From the NCBI RefSeq assembly GCF_964204645.1, contig NC_134034.1:2700072-2760071 (forward strand): a stretch of 60,000 nt of DNA, in the 5' to 3' direction. Shown one piece after another: positions 1 to 12,475 of this stretch. The notes below the pieces were generated by a model. That model was given only the letters and a program-made list of their open reading frames with translations. It ran no database searches and was not told where the DNA came from. Made by a program: the position numbers and the translations under genes. This DNA comes from Tubulanus polymorphus. Taxonomy: Eukaryota > Nemertea > Palaeonemertea > Tubulaniformes > Tubulanidae. Every line of letters begins with the position of its first letter. Position 1 is the first letter of the stretch.

Positions 1-1090
1 GAAAAATGCGCGCGCCGATTTTGAATAATCGACCAGAGTCTCTGCAGCCGCGCATCGAATTAACTAACTTAAATTAAAAATATTCCGGCGTCATAAATCA
101 TGTCCTATTTACATGATTTTTTCTGTCTGATTCGCGCTAAACAAAAAGACCCAACAACCAGCTACCACCAGATGGCGTTTCTGTCCTATAGGTCTAGATG
201 TATATAGATCCCTCCGGCAGTATGTAAATAGTATGTCGTAAATAACGTTTGTTTTGTTTTGAAATACTTTTATTTCCTGTTTTTGTAAATGATTGCAAAA
301 ACTGTTTTCCTCCATATGCCATAGAAATGGTTGGAGTGAAATAGATATTCCTATTCCTTTTCGTATTCTGTTAGAGGACAACCGAGTTTCAAATATGTAC
401 TTTTTGGTGTTCTCTGGTTGACAAAAAGGCACTGCAAGGCAGGGAGATTTGTATATCCTAAACTACCTTGGATCTGGCCCCCGCCGTTGCCCGCGGACCC
501 CCCCAATAGACACCCATGATCTGCCAATGCAGAATGTTCTATTTAAACTTGGCTTTGGACGTCAGGTGGCCTAGACCAGTCGGTTACTAGCTTTCCCTAT
601 ATACGAGGGATCGCTGAAAAGTTCGTGTTGAAATAATAGGGGCCTTCGCGAAAATCATGGCCAACACTTTTTTTTCGCACCATCGGATCGACGCCGGAAG
701 TAAACTCAATCAATCGTCTGATCATCTCCGGAGAATAAATCGCCAATAACGAAGCTGCAAGTGTTAATTAGCGAGTACGTGAGTTGAGCGCCTTAATTCG
801 CAATTGAACGCACGACGCGCTGTGACGTAACAATGTCCCTAAATATGATTACAGCCAGTTTTCTTTTGCGCTTGTGAGAAACAGTGTGAAGTACTATGTA
901 CGTGGCCGTAATACGTGAATAAACGCTTTTATATTCGCTGCCGCTAGGAAACGATCGATAATGCGCGTCTTTAGTATACCTATACGATGATGCGCAGACG
1001 ATCGCTCCGAGCTGAGAGCAGGTCTACGCGCCCGCTCAGACTTCGGATACTTTATCATCATTCATCCAATTTCTGATCGTCCACGCGTGT
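1..1090. other. no gene seen
   Basis: Apart from the retroelement fragment at 196-345, I see no coding, RNA or repeat signal. Short open frames match chance expectation. Confidence 0.6.
196..345 (+). mobile_element. retroelement 3'-end fragment (same family as 5592-5800)
   Basis: Shares with 5592-5800 an opening AGATGTATATAGATCCCTCC and a closing TTTTCCTCCAT...CCAT(A/G)GAAATGGTTGGAGTG. The second copy ends in a hexanucleotide tail, which suggests a non-LTR 3' UTR. No coding part is visible upstream. Confidence 0.45.
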
Positions 1091-1290
1091 GTGAGGGCTT
1101 CACCTGAGACATTTCTAATCGAAAATCCCCCCCACACGAACTACCAGATATCAGACATTTTATCAGCGAAACTGATCCCCCGCAGTTCAGAACTTCACCC
1201 GAGATATTTTGAATTGAAAATGAATTACAGACACCAGACATTAGACATTTTCATCAGCAAACTTTCAAAAACTGATTACCCATACTTTTC
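1091..1290 (+). repeat. family D minisatellite, left part
   Basis: Two diverged units of the about 107-bp family D (CTTCACCTGAGA, ATGAATTACAGACACCAGAC, ACATTTTATCAGC). The array continues at 2321 after a LINE insertion. Confidence 0.7.
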
Positions 1291-2320
1291 ATTTGATTTG
1301 ATTTGATTTAATTGATGATTATCATGGTACAAATGTAAATACATAATTGTTACAAAATTTAAACGTACAATGCATGACAGTCATCAGGACCTCGGAAATC
1401 ATTAAGTGATTGTCAAGCCGAGGCCCTGGAGCAGATAACAAAAAATGCAATTATGAAAAGAAGGAACATTGAGAATGATGGAATGATACTAATTTGGATA
1501 ATGAGAAGGATGCAAAATTCTATGTTATAGCATAAACGAGTCATGGGATTAATTGATGGTAGACTGTTATTGATTAACGGGATAATTTGGGTAGAGTAGA
1601 AATGTCCTCCCATCTCGACGAATGAGATAAAATCCCTAAAAAGATAAGCATTTCTGCATATAATAAATTTCTACACATTTATAGTATTTTGGTTTGCTCA
1701 TGATTTTAGATGTCTATTAATAGGTTGACATGAGTTGCTTCTTGAGATTGTGCCTGAAACTATAAAGAGATGAACTATTTCGGATGTTGATTGGTAAAGA
1801 ATTCCGGAGCTTTGGGCCTGCTATACTAATAGAATACGAGCGTTTTGTAGTGCGATGTTGCGGTACATTTAGATTATTGGCATTTCGTAGACTATGTTGT
1901 TGTTGCTAACCAGACCTATATGAAAGAATATATATGTCGTAGGGTATTAGGTACCTGGTTGCACGTCGGCTTCAAAATGAAACTTGCTGTTTGGAGCTTA
2001 TTGATGTCAGTTAATTTAAGGTGATTGCCTTGTTTAAAGAGTGGACTCGAGTGTGCTAGGTAAGGTACATTATATACAAGTCGTAAAGCCCGTTTCTGTA
2101 GGATGCTAAGATGATGTAGACGGATTGGATATGTACTTCCCCAGACAATGTTGCAGTATTGGAAATATGGTAAAACTAAGGAATTATAAAGTGTGGGTTA
2201 AATGGGCTGGGGTAGACATTTGTGGGCTTTGAACAATAGACCAATAGCACGTGAAACTTTGGCAGAGGTATAGGCAGTATGTGCTGACCAGCTTAGGTTT
2301 TCATCAAAAATCACACCAAG
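1291..2320 (-). mobile_element. 5'-truncated CR1/L2-like LINE, decayed
   Basis: The minus-strand translation from 2320 downward begins LGVIFDENLSWSAHTAYTSA and runs through TLYNSLVLPYFQYCNIVWGS and HHLSILQKRALRLVYN. This is the conserved block that follows the reverse transcriptase domain in CR1/L2/Jockey-type non-LTR elements. A TAA at 2200-2198 interrupts the frame. Later parts are shifted and the RT catalytic domain is missing (5' truncation). The 3' UTR ends at a (ATCAA)n-type tail at about 1315-1291. It is inserted inside a family D array whose units flank it on both sides. Confidence 0.85.
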
Positions 2321-2560
2321 TTCACACCACATCAAATGTGTTCGGTAATTCACGTGAGACATTTTTGATCGAAAACGAGTTACTAAGACCAGACATTAGA
2401 CATTTTATCAGCGCATTTTCAAAGACTGATCGTCCACACTTCACATGTGTTCAGTAACTTCACTTGATACATTTTCTATTGAAAAAGATTAAACTACAAA
2501 CACCAGACATCAGTAAAAAATATCGGTACACTTCCGAAAACTGATCGTCCACACTTCCCA
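2321..2560 (+). repeat. family D minisatellite, right part
   Basis: Continuation of the array at 1091-1290: CACATGTGTTCAGTAACTTC, TGAGACATTTTTGATCGAAA and TTAGACATTTTATCAGC recur with a period of about 105-110 bp. Confidence 0.7.
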
Positions 2561-2984
2561 CTACATTGAGCGGGTGGTTCCAGACAGCTGATTGATGCCT
2601 ACACATGCACGTCGAAAGCAGGGAACGGCAACCAACTATTTTCATTATTGCATGATAGCCATTTTTAAACAGACATTATCAATGTTGTTAATACGAGGAG
2701 AGATGCTCGGCAATATCAACATTTAGTAACAATACAGCGGTCTATACGCGAGCGAGCGGGTGAATTTCTCTTTTGTGGGCCCAATAAATATGAGCACATA
2801 AATCGCGCTAGACGCGTAGCCACCGACTGTGGCATGTGGGTTTATCATTGCAGGTATATCTCATCAGTCACATTCCGGGGTTAACGCTACCGTATTAGGA
2901 TTTCTGAATGGTTTAGAATTATGTGCAACGGGTCGTAAAACAAGTTTTAAGACGTCTTTCCAGATTTGACCGGTCGGCGTCGGT

Positions 2985-3445
2985 TGGTGGTAGGAATTCG
3001 ATGACGTCACGAGGGGAAGAAGTCTTATCTTCGCGGGGGGGGGAGATCCTTCGATCAGATCACAAGCGAAACGATTTGATGACGTCATAGCAAGATCATT
3101 TCTGAAAGGGTCGACAAATTAAATCACTAACCGTCAATTCGATGATGTCATAAGGGGATTTAAAGAGGTAGCCATGTTTTTTAGAAGGTTCTGTGGATGA
3201 AATTACTTTTGTTGGTAATCCGGTGATGTCATAGGTGGATTTACGATGGAGGCAGCAACCACAGATCAGATAATTAACACGAGGCAATGCGATGATATCA
3301 TAAGGGGAAATTTTTAGAGCTAGCCATCTTTTCCTGGCAGGGTCTATAGATCAAACCATTAGTAGGTGATTTGATGATGTCATAGGGGGATATACGAATA
3401 CGGTAGATGAAATGGCTGGTAGGTAATTTGATGGCTGTCATTTTA
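2985..3445 (-). repeat. family C minisatellite (opposite orientation)
   Basis: Repeated GATGATGTCATAAGGGGATTT blocks with AGCCATCTTTT between them, at about 3000, 3070, 3140, 3220, 3290, 3375 and 3430. This is the reverse complement of the family found at 43135-43640 and 50645-51070. Copies are diverged and the period is about 75-80 bp. Confidence 0.75.
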
Positions 3446-3534
3446 ATAGCCATCTTTTCAAACGACGATAAAGTGAAACAACAAGCCTTACAAATGAGGT
3501 CTAGCCATCTCAGAATTCGTGAGCTCTGCTTGTT

Positions 3535-3558
3535 GGGGGGGGGGAGGGGGGAGGGGGT
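3535..3558 (+). other. G-rich tract, potential G-quadruplex
   Basis: Runs of 10, 6 and 5 guanines separated by single adenines. Sequence only; folding is not shown. Confidence 0.5.
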
Positions 3559-3910
3559 CTAATTCGACTACATAATATAGAATTTCACGATCGAATTCAA
3601 CTCGGCGATAACATAAGATTAGTTAGTTTTAGATTTCAATCCCCGCTGAGCAGCTACAAAGTTCCACCCGAGCTAGGCACGCCGTCTTATTTCATGTGAC
3701 GCGTCGAGATCACGTTTCAATTGAAGATACGTTTAAACGCGATATCACGTTTGGTCATTGGAAACTACGCCCTTATTTGGGCGGATATTAGGGTCGAATA
3801 GCACGAATCGACGTATCTCATTTCGCGTGAAACCAACTTTCTCCACCTCTCGCACATCGGTGCATTCGACCCGCACGGAACATTGCGCTGGACGGTAAAA
3901 CGTAATCGCT

Positions 3911-3950
3911 CGGGGGTGGGGGGTATTGGGGGGTTGGGCGAGGGAGGGGC
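3911..3950 (+). other. G-quadruplex-type motif
   Basis: At least five G-runs of three or more within 40 nt (GGGGGTGGGGGG, GGGGGG, GGG, GGG, GGGG) with loops of 1-5 nt, matching the usual G4 rule. No gene is adjacent. Confidence 0.6.
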
Positions 3951-4321
3951 CCTTGCTATTGGGGATCAACTAGCCGGTACTAGAATGTTCAAACCGAAAG
4001 ATTTACGAAGAATTAGGATAGATACAAACTAATCAACATTAGACATAAACACTCACGTGTGTTAAACTACGGACAGCCATTTGCTGGATGTGAACAATTG
4101 ATCCCCGAACAACGATTGATTCAAATAATGGTTCTGCTGTTTGGAAATGTCGGTATCACACGCGAGGGCAGACGAATGAGAAGTTAGTTTCTTTGACCTG
4201 TTTTATCGACCGAGTTTAATTTCAACAATGCGTAAAGCTTCAAGTTTGTTCTTCAATATCTAAATGGATTCATAGATTTATTCCATATTAGCACGATTTG
4301 ACTCCAACCTATTTGTATTAG

Positions 4322-5078
4322 AGAGTGACCACGGCCTAATGGTCATCATCAGAGGTGTGACCACAGCCTAGTGTCATCATCATATGAGTGACCACGGCCT
4401 AATGGTCATCATCAGAGGTGTGACCACAGCCTAGTGTCATCATCATATGAGTGACCCCAGGCTAGTGGTCATCATCAGAGAAGTGCATTAGAGGGGTGAC
4501 CACAATCTAGTGCATTGGCGGGGTGACCACAGGCTAGTGGTCATCATGTCCACAGCCGAGTGGTCATCTTCAGAGAAGTGACTACGACCTAGTGGTCATC
4601 ATTAGAGAAGTGACCACAGCCTAGTGGTCATCATTAGAGAAGTGACCACAGCCTAGTGGTCATCATTAGAGAAGTGACCACAGCCTAGTGGTCATCATTA
4701 GAGAAATGACACGACCTAGTGGTCATCATTAGAGAAGTGACACGACCTAGTTGTCATCTTAGAGAAGTGACCACGACCTAGTGGTCATCATTAGACAAGT
4801 GACCACGACCTAGTGGTCATCATTAGACAAGTGACCACGACCTAGTTGTCATCATTAGAGAAGTGACACGACCTAGTGGTCATCATTAGACAAGTGACAC
4901 GACCTAGTTGTCATCTTAGAGAAGTGACCACGACCTAGTGGTCATCATTAGACAAGTGACCAAGACCTAGTTGACACCATTAGAGAAGTGACCACGACCT
5001 AGTGGTCATCATTAGACAAGTGACCACAGCCTAGTGGTCACCATTAGAGAAGTGACCACAACCTAGTGGTCATCATGA
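4322..5078 (+). repeat. 32-bp minisatellite with internal palindrome
   Basis: About twenty tandem units of about 32 bp. Each contains GACCAC, three bases, CTA and GTGGTC, so a unit can fold as a short hairpin (GACCAC/GTGGTC), followed by ATCATTAGAGAA. The first units are longer and diverged (GGCCTAATGGTCATCATCAG); the rest are uniform. Confidence 0.9.
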
Positions 5079-5591
5079 GAGTGTGTAACATGATGTAAAT
5101 TCCCTATTGTTACTAAGAAGTAATTTCATTTGATTATGATATAATCATGGCAAATTTGGCAAATGTAGAAGGGATCGTATAATATATGTCGTACACTAAC
5201 CTAGCCCCGTATGACTAAATAACTTCACAACGCACATCAATCCGCTAGAAGCATTAGTAGTAAATTATTGAAAACCAATTGACCGATTGTGTAATGGGCC
5301 AATCAAATACATAACGCAAACAAGCGCGTGTTGATATCATAGAACAAAGTGTCAAACATCACGCCAAATATTTACCGTAAATAAACTAATATTTCGCGCG
5401 AATGGATGCTGCACGTGGGCGTTAGGTTTATTTGAGATCGCATTTAGCGGGTAAATACGACGCCTTTGTTGGAAGCGTCGCGATACGGCACGTTAGTAGA
5501 CCGGTGCGCAGTCACGTGGCACAGTAACACCGGCTTCACCGTCAGAGGGCGTGACGAGCACTCAGTTTGCTAAATTCATTAAAACCGGCTC

Positions 5592-5800
5592 AGATGTATA
5601 TAGATCCCTCCAATAGTATAAATATGTATTGTAAATAGTTGATGTATATATATTTTGTAACGTTTTCATTCTCTTAATTTTTATCACTTAAGTCTTGTTT
5701 TGTAGATATTTCTATATACGTGGTTAATAGTTTTCCTCCATGTACCATGGAAATGGTTGGAGTGTAAATAAAATCGTAATCGTAATCGTAATCGTAATCG
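5592..5800 (+). mobile_element. non-LTR retroelement 3' end with (CGTAAT)n tail
   Basis: Starts AGATGTATATAGATCCCTCC and ends GGAAATGGTTGGAGTGTAAA followed by AATCG/TAATCG repeats. Its match to 196-345 and the simple-repeat tail fit a LINE or SINE 3' end. No coding remnant is seen upstream. Confidence 0.55.
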
Positions 5801-6660
5801 TTTTCATTAAATCTTTTTCAAATCGAATTAAACAGATATTCCGTAACGAGCAACTTCAAGAAACCGTGTCTTAGATGAATATCATCTTATGTATATATCA
5901 TAGTCTCCTTCATATACCTTAATTTTTTACCCTTTGATTACAATTTTTTTTTCAAATACGAATAAGTTTTATCAATCAGAATCAGTGAATATACAAATAC
6001 ATTTCATTATCAACAACTAACCTTTAACCGAACTTACAAGGCTCCTCAATCCATACGCTATCACAGGTCTCGCGACACCGCCAGGTGGCGTCACTAATTG
6101 TCGGTCTGGCACGTAGAAACCCCACTGCCTTAAGACGGACGAAACTGTTCAGAAAGATAACTGCAAGAGCCCCGTGTGCCTTCTGTCAAAAGCATACGTC
6201 ATTTTGAAGTAACGTTTTTAAGAAATCGAGTGCGATTCACATTTCTAAACGCCATCAAGCCGTCCGAGCCATATGCCGACTCCGCAAATCGGGTGTCATC
6301 TTGAAAGCGGTTCAATGGCTTTTTGTTCATTCAGCAGAACACTTCGCAACGACCGGAAACGGTTTCAAAATCTTCGAAAAAACCGCGTAAGATCGTTTAT
6401 CCCGATCGAAGGATGTACATGTACCAAAGAAGGGCGAAAAACTAGCTTCCCCGCCAGATGGCGTGCAGTAAACATTTCATAAACAAATTCATTTTCAATC
6501 ATCGTTCATCCAGATTTAAAGCCTATCGCGTAATGAAATAGACAAATGAATTCTCTACTTAAACCTGGTATTTATGTGGTCGCAATTTTTATTCAACATT
6601 CGTCGAGAAAATGTTGGATAGATTTCAATCTGAGAATGAATCTAACAAATGAACTAATGA

Positions 6661-7050
6661 AAACCTGGTGGATCCTCACTTGCCATAAGAAGAATCCTCT
6701 TTTGCAGCAGTAGTTGATGTCCTACTGTACACTAGCGACACCTGGTGGATCCTCACTTGTGGAATCCTCTATTGACGCAGTAATTGATGTCCTACTGTAC
6801 ACTAGCGGCACCTGGTGGATCCTCACTTGTGGAATCCTCTATTGACGCAGTAATTGATGTCCTACTGTACACTAGCGGCACCTGGTGGATTCTCACTTGT
6901 AGAATCCTCCTTTGACGCAGTAGTTGATGTCCTACTGTACACTAGCGACACCTGGTGGATTCCCACTTGTAGAATCCTCCCTTGACACATTAGTTAGTGT
7001 CCTACTGTACACTAGCGACACCTGGTGGATCCTCATTTTCCACAGTGGAA
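6661..7050 (-). repeat. family A minisatellite
   Basis: Five to six units with ACCTGGTGGATCCTCACTTG, GGAATCCTC and GATGTCCTACTGTACACTAG. This is the reverse complement of the copies at 10.9, 25.6 and 34 kb. The period is about 60-65 bp. Confidence 0.85.
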
Positions 7051-7459
7051 TTCTCGACTGACATACTCGACAGCATAAGTCAGGATTAGTCGGAATTTCT
7101 GATTGCAACAAGCCCCCCCCCCCCCACCCATTGTTTTTTTTCTCATTGCACTAACAACTCATTCCAAGTCATTCTACAACGTTATTTACGATGTTATTTA
7201 ATCGGGTCTGAATGAACGAAATCCGGCGAACGCGAGTATATCACTCTGATCGTCTGCGGGCGCGTGAGACGCCGCCGTTTATTACCTACAATTCTATAGT
7301 TTAATGACGGTTTTTTCGAATTTAATCAACGCTTCGACTCATCGGGTGGTAACTATTCTAAATAACCGTTAATTCACAATAAGCGTTGTTAATAGTATTT
7401 TAGTAGAAACACATCAGTCTCAATCGGATCGCCTGGAAATCTGGTTGATTTTTAGTTGA

Positions 7460-7665
7460 CACAAATATGCACTCGGTGGATCCTCACTTGCCACAAGTGG
7501 AATCCTCCATTTCCGCAGTAGTTGATGCCTTACTGCACACTAGTGACACCTGGTAGATCCTCACGTAATACAATCATCTATTGCTGCAGATATCCTACTG
7601 CACACTAGTGACACCTAGTGGACCCTCACATGCTACAATCCTCTATTGGTGCAGTAACTGATGTT
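7460..7665 (-). repeat. family A minisatellite
   Basis: Three diverged units in the same orientation as 6661-7050 (GGTGGATCCTCACTTGCCAC, CTGCACACTAGTGACACC). Confidence 0.8.
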
Positions 7666-9205
7666 CAAGTAGTCATTGCGTAACTGAAAAATGAATATAC
7701 AGGGGAGATGCAAACTGCAATACTGGGAAAAAAATTAGTTCCAGCAGAACTGGAAAAAAACCTAATTTTCTTCGCTCGAAAATCTAACTTGATTCCGCCG
7801 CATATATGAGCTGACGTCGACCGAATCCACCCGGCAACCAGAGTAATCTCACTGTAAATTAATAAAGAATAACCATTATCAAGTTACCGTATAGAAAAAT
7901 GAATGGCGTCGCGCGATGCTTCATTCAATCTGTTTCGAATTTTCGGTGAAGGCGAGATCGTTAGTAAACCCAAGGGCGCGTGGAGCCAGTTGCGAACGAT
8001 AATTGCTTATTTTTTTATTCTACATTCACGGCGCGCGTTTACAGACAAGGTATAGATCTCAAGGGGTTTTTGGGGTTGGGTTAATTTCGGTTGAGACGAG
8101 GAGTTAGTCTCCTTCCATTGAGAGGCGCATTCTTCTTCATTCGTCTTATGAAGGCAGGCGTATAGGTGGAATATCGATCGCGTGCGGTGCGATTTGTTGT
8201 GGCTGGACGCAATCGGGCGCTTATAGTTCACCTGCGAGGTGATCGTTGTCAGCGTATCGATGCGTGACTAGTGTGTGCCAGTCGCTAGAGCTGCATAGGT
8301 CGGTTACCACTGGCAGAGACGGCCGAACCGCAGTAAAGCCCGACGCAGACGACGCACAGAAACACGGAAACATAGTTGGGTTCCGTGAGCAAGCGACTGT
8401 CTAATATCATTTGAATAAAAAATAACTGTCTAATAAATCTAAATAATGAGTCATTTAAAACGACTCGTAAGGTCGAAGAGTCGAATGCTCATATAGTTTT
8501 TTCTTTATATTGTGGGTTGTTCTTACCTCAAACGAAAACAGAATGCGGAATCAAACAACTCCGAACTTTGTTTCCGAAACCGTGTTTCTCGTTTCTTGTT
8601 TCTCGTAAACTCACACAGAGAAGAACGCTCGGAAACACGTTTTTGTTTCCTGTTTCCGCAGTTTACCTGCGTCGTATGCGTTATAAGGCAGGCGAAACAT
8701 GTGCGACTCGGTTGCGACTGGCGTCGCTGAAAGTCGGGAGGGCGTTTAGGTCGACGAGTCTTCGTTCAGGTCAAGAGTTCAATAGTTGCGAGTTACGTAA
8801 ATAGAGATAACCAATAGCAAGTCAATTCGCATTCAATTAGATAAACTCTACGGGGTACAGCGGCTGAATATAATGTTCGACAAAATTAATCGGAAGCTAT
8901 CAAGACTTGCCGGGTTTTCGGCAAAATTAACCGGAAACTACCGAAAATTGCCGAGTGTATGTCGGCTGCTATTCACGGAGCGCGAATCGATCGATACAAA
9001 CGACGAAAAAATTTCCGATCAGATTGGCGGAAAAATCGCCGACATAAAGCTCCAGCCGAGTGTAAACCTCCCGAGGGTCGGATATACCCGGCAACATGTC
9101 AATAACAGCGAGACGCCGACCCGCAGTGATACCAGTTTTGTCGAGAGCAAATGTTCTTGGGTCATCGCGGATCTAATATCCGTGAAAAACCGCAGCGTGT
9201 GGATC

Positions 9206-9242
9206 GCTACCGCTGCCGCTGCTGCTGCTGCTGCTGCTGCTA
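9206..9242 (+). repeat. (GCT/GCC)n trinucleotide tract
   Basis: Twelve or more alanine-type triplets inside a 182-codon open frame (8873-9421) with no recognisable domain. That frame ends inside a family D repeat, so I do not call it a gene. Confidence 0.7.
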
Positions 9243-9369
9243 CCATGAGAGATGCATCCGAACTCGCCGAATTAAATTGTAGTTGGAGACGTGTGGCATT
9301 AACGGAAACCAGTTCAACGATAATGCAGTTTTTCAATCAGATGCAGATATTCTCTCCTTATATCGCCAT

Positions 9370-9690
9370 TATTCCCATTGTTGATCGTCCGCACTTCACA
9401 TGTGTTCATTACTTCACGTGATATATTTTCATTTGAAAACGAACTGCAAACACCAGACATCAGACATTTTATCAGCACACTTTAAAAAACTGATCATCCA
9501 CACTTCACATGTGTTCAGTGCTTCACCTGAGGTATTATTGATTGAAATGAACTACAAACACCAGATATTAGACATTTTATCAGGTACACTTTAAAAAACT
9601 GATCATCCGCACTTCACATGTGTTCGGTACTTTACATGGAACATCTTTTTTTTTGAAAATGGTAATACAAACACCAGATTTGAGACATTT
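9370..9690 (+). repeat. family D minisatellite
   Basis: Three units: GATCATCCACACTTCACATG, CAAACACCAGACATCAGACA and TTTTATCAG recur with a period of about 107 bp. Confidence 0.8.
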
Positions 9691-10237
9691 TTTCGCGAAT
9701 TAGGCATTCAAGAACTGATCACCCAGCAAATGTTCGGCACTGCAGGAACATAAGTTCCATTTAATCTGTGCCACAATGCAAATGAGAACAATTTTTCGTG
9801 GCTTAAGTCTAAAACATGCCCGATAATCCTGCGAATGTTCAAACGGTAAAGATTCCAACTTTAAATTCACCCCAACTTTCAAATCCAGCCGGCAATTTCA
9901 ACGAACGAAAAATAATTTGTTATTTGGTCATGCAAATTTTTCCCTGTGATGCGCTCTGAAAAGGAATGTTGCCATGGGAATGACAACAATGCGCCGAAAA
10001 AAGATGACGAATGCGAATAGTTTTTTTTTTCGCAGGCGACTGATTTAGCATATTTCACCGGATTAGGGAGCGGGAGAAAAAGTTTCGAAGCGAGATGTTT
10101 TAAATACCACCTTCTTGGCTATACTTTTACGAAAAGGAGATTTGAATTAATAGGGCCGGAGAATGCTCGAACAATTTGCCGACGTTTGCGAAAGTTACAA
10201 TTACATGAATATATCACCGATGCAGCTTAAAGACCCT

Positions 10238-10377
10238 GGGGCCGGTTCCATAGTCGAGACTTAAGTCCAAAAGTGGTCTTAAATCTTAAGACTGGTCTTA
10301 AGCTGTTATATTAGCTATATAACTAAAATAGTCTCAGACTAGTCTTAAGTCTTAGCCATGACTATGGAACTGGGCCC
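10238..10377. mobile_element. MITE-like foldback element, 140 bp
   Basis: The left end GGGGCCGGTTCCATAGTC matches the reverse complement of the right end (GGGCCCAGTTCCATAGTC). Inside, GACTTAAG and CTTAAGTC repeats make the whole element close to self-complementary. No coding capacity. The target duplication is unclear. Confidence 0.65.
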
Positions 10378-10934
10378 TGAAGCCCCTCATGAGTTCGAAA
10401 CGTTATCGCCAAATCGCCAAATTCATCAAATCCATTGTGTAAACATACACGCTTCACACACGTGTTACGGACTTAGCTAGTTTTAAAAATAGCTAAACGT
10501 TTAGTTAGCGTCATGTTGTATTGTCACGAATGAAATTAAAGGCAATTAATGGTAGTCGAAGCAAATGGAAATACACGATCGCTTGCCCATTCTTACCTTA
10601 ACAATGCGCGCGTGAACTGAACAGAAGTCCGATATCGAACTCGAACGATTTAACGAGTGATAATATATCATCAATACGGTGGACGACTGTTACTCCTCTC
10701 ACACGGTGCGCTTTACCGGTAAACCCGCCCCGGGGGTGATCTAATAGCGAAATCAGTAATAACCTTCACTACCAGGCGGCGCTTGGAAATCGAAACTTAA
10801 ATCTAATAGCGCATCAGTTATACGTCAGTTTCGCTTTGAATTACAAAGAATGAAAGTGCAACTATAAGATATCTAGTAACTGGTGGTTTCGTGAAGCTGG
10901 ATCCAGTTCCATATAGATGCAATCTGAAGCAATA

Positions 10935-11285
10935 TAGTATTCCACTTGTGGCCAATGAGGATCCACCAGGTGTCGCTAGTGTGCAGTAGGACATCCGCTA
11001 CCGTGGATTCCACTTGTAGCAAGTGATGATCCACCAGGTGTCGCTAGTGTGCAGAAGGACATCAACTTCTGCGGCGATATATGATTCCACTTGTGGCAAG
11101 TGAGGATCCACCGAGTGTCGCTAGTGTGCAGATAACTACTCAACTACTCTGGCTACATAGGACTCCACTTGTGGCAAGCCGGGGTCCATTAGGTGTCGCT
11201 AGTGTGAGGTAGGACATCAACTGCTGCGGCAATAGAGGATTCCACTTTGTGGTAAGTGAGGTTCCACCAGGCGTCGCTAGTAGTA
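10935..11285 (+). repeat. family A minisatellite
   Basis: Five units with TTCCACTTGTGGCAAGTGAG, GATCCACCAGGTGTCGCTAG and GTGCAGTAGGACATCAAC. The period is about 65-80 bp. Confidence 0.9.
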
Positions 11286-12019
11286 ACTCAATGAACCACG
11301 CTTCGATCGATTTTTCGCTTAAGTAAATCAATAAAAAACCAAACCGAGAGTAGAAAATGAATGTTATCTTTCATTTTGTTCATTTGATTACATTTTGATT
11401 GGAAAATAAGAAAAAAGAATTAAGTTCAAAGTTTAAAATCTAAAAACTAACTGATTTCGCCTTCGTAAAACCGACTGCCAGTCACGCCATCTGGTGGGAT
11501 AACTGGTATTGGCGATTGCAGATTGAATGGTTTTATAGAGCGTGCATTAAATCAGCGCCTTAGAAAAGTGTGTTTATAAAACCAACACAGACAACAATAG
11601 CGATACTGGGATGCTACTGAAACTAACGGCAGAATTAGATTAAAAAAAGACGGCCGCAAAGCAGTGTATAACGATAACTATTGTTTATGACTACGCTGCA
11701 CGTTGATCTAAACCATCCCTACATCAATATATCTATGCGATTCAAACAAATGCGCTGATTTTGTTTATTGAGCTCGATCTATCACAATAGCCTGGGCGAT
11801 GACGTCTCGTCAAGTAATGGACGGCTTTTAGTGAGCGCTCAATTTCAACGCCTATGACGTAGCCGGTACGCGCTAATTAACGGACATGGACTGAAGATCC
11901 GCCTACCTAGTTCATTTGCGTAAATCATTTTTAAGGATGAGTGATGACTCGATGTGGAAAATAATACAACGCCGTCAATTTGCAAACCTTTTTAATAGTC
12001 AAGATAACCTACTTGTCCT

Positions 12020-12475
12020 GAACTGATCTCCCTTGTGATTTAAGAATATCATTTTGCAGGTTTCGTAGCTCTAACCATACCCTACCTATAGAAGTTGGTA
12101 GATACCAACGTATCCGCTGGGAGGATAGACTGTGCACGAAATGCCAGCTGGCTGTTGTTTGCGATGAATACCACTTCATTTTGGTATGCCCTTTTTGGAA
12201 AATATAAGGCAGACCTACATCAAAGCATATTATAGGAGTAACCCTAGTATAGTAAAATTTCAAAAACCGTTGCATTCCTCTGGTAAGGCGCGTTTGTCTC
12301 TTGTTAACTACATAAGAAAAGGCATGGCCTTCTATTAAATAACGTATAGTAACTTGATATTTTCTCATTGTCGATTTATGTACTAAGCCTGTCATCTTCC
12401 TGTATAGTTTTCTTTTTTGTATTAATCTGCCCTGTGCAAAAATTTCTTTTGTTGGGCAATAAACTTTTGAATTGA
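12020..12475 (+). mobile_element. LINE ORF2 C-terminal remnant with 3' tail
   Basis: A plus-strand frame reads DLRISFCRFRSSNHTLPIEV, then GRYQRIRWEDRLCTKC and DEYHFILVCPFW. This is the Cys-Cys-His-Cys end segment typical of many animal LINE ORF2 proteins. A one-base shift near 12200 moves the rest of the C-terminus to another frame, which ends at about 12335. A short 3' UTR with ATAAACTTTTGAATTGAATT closes it. RT and endonuclease domains are absent, so it is dead. Confidence 0.75.

Larger units (their letters stand above)
5801..9369. other. no gene supported; family A arrays and unassigned DNA
   Basis: Besides the arrays at 6661-7050 and 7460-7665, a C-run lies at about 7114 and a motif-repeating stretch (GTTTCTCGTTTCTTGTTTC) at about 8570-8660. 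Open frames at 8512-8804 and 8873-9421 have no recognisable domain and no clear splice context. Confidence 0.5.

Noticed and set aside
8873-9421. 182-codon plus frame with poly-alanine
   Set aside because: No domain, no splice support, and the last residues are translated family D repeat.
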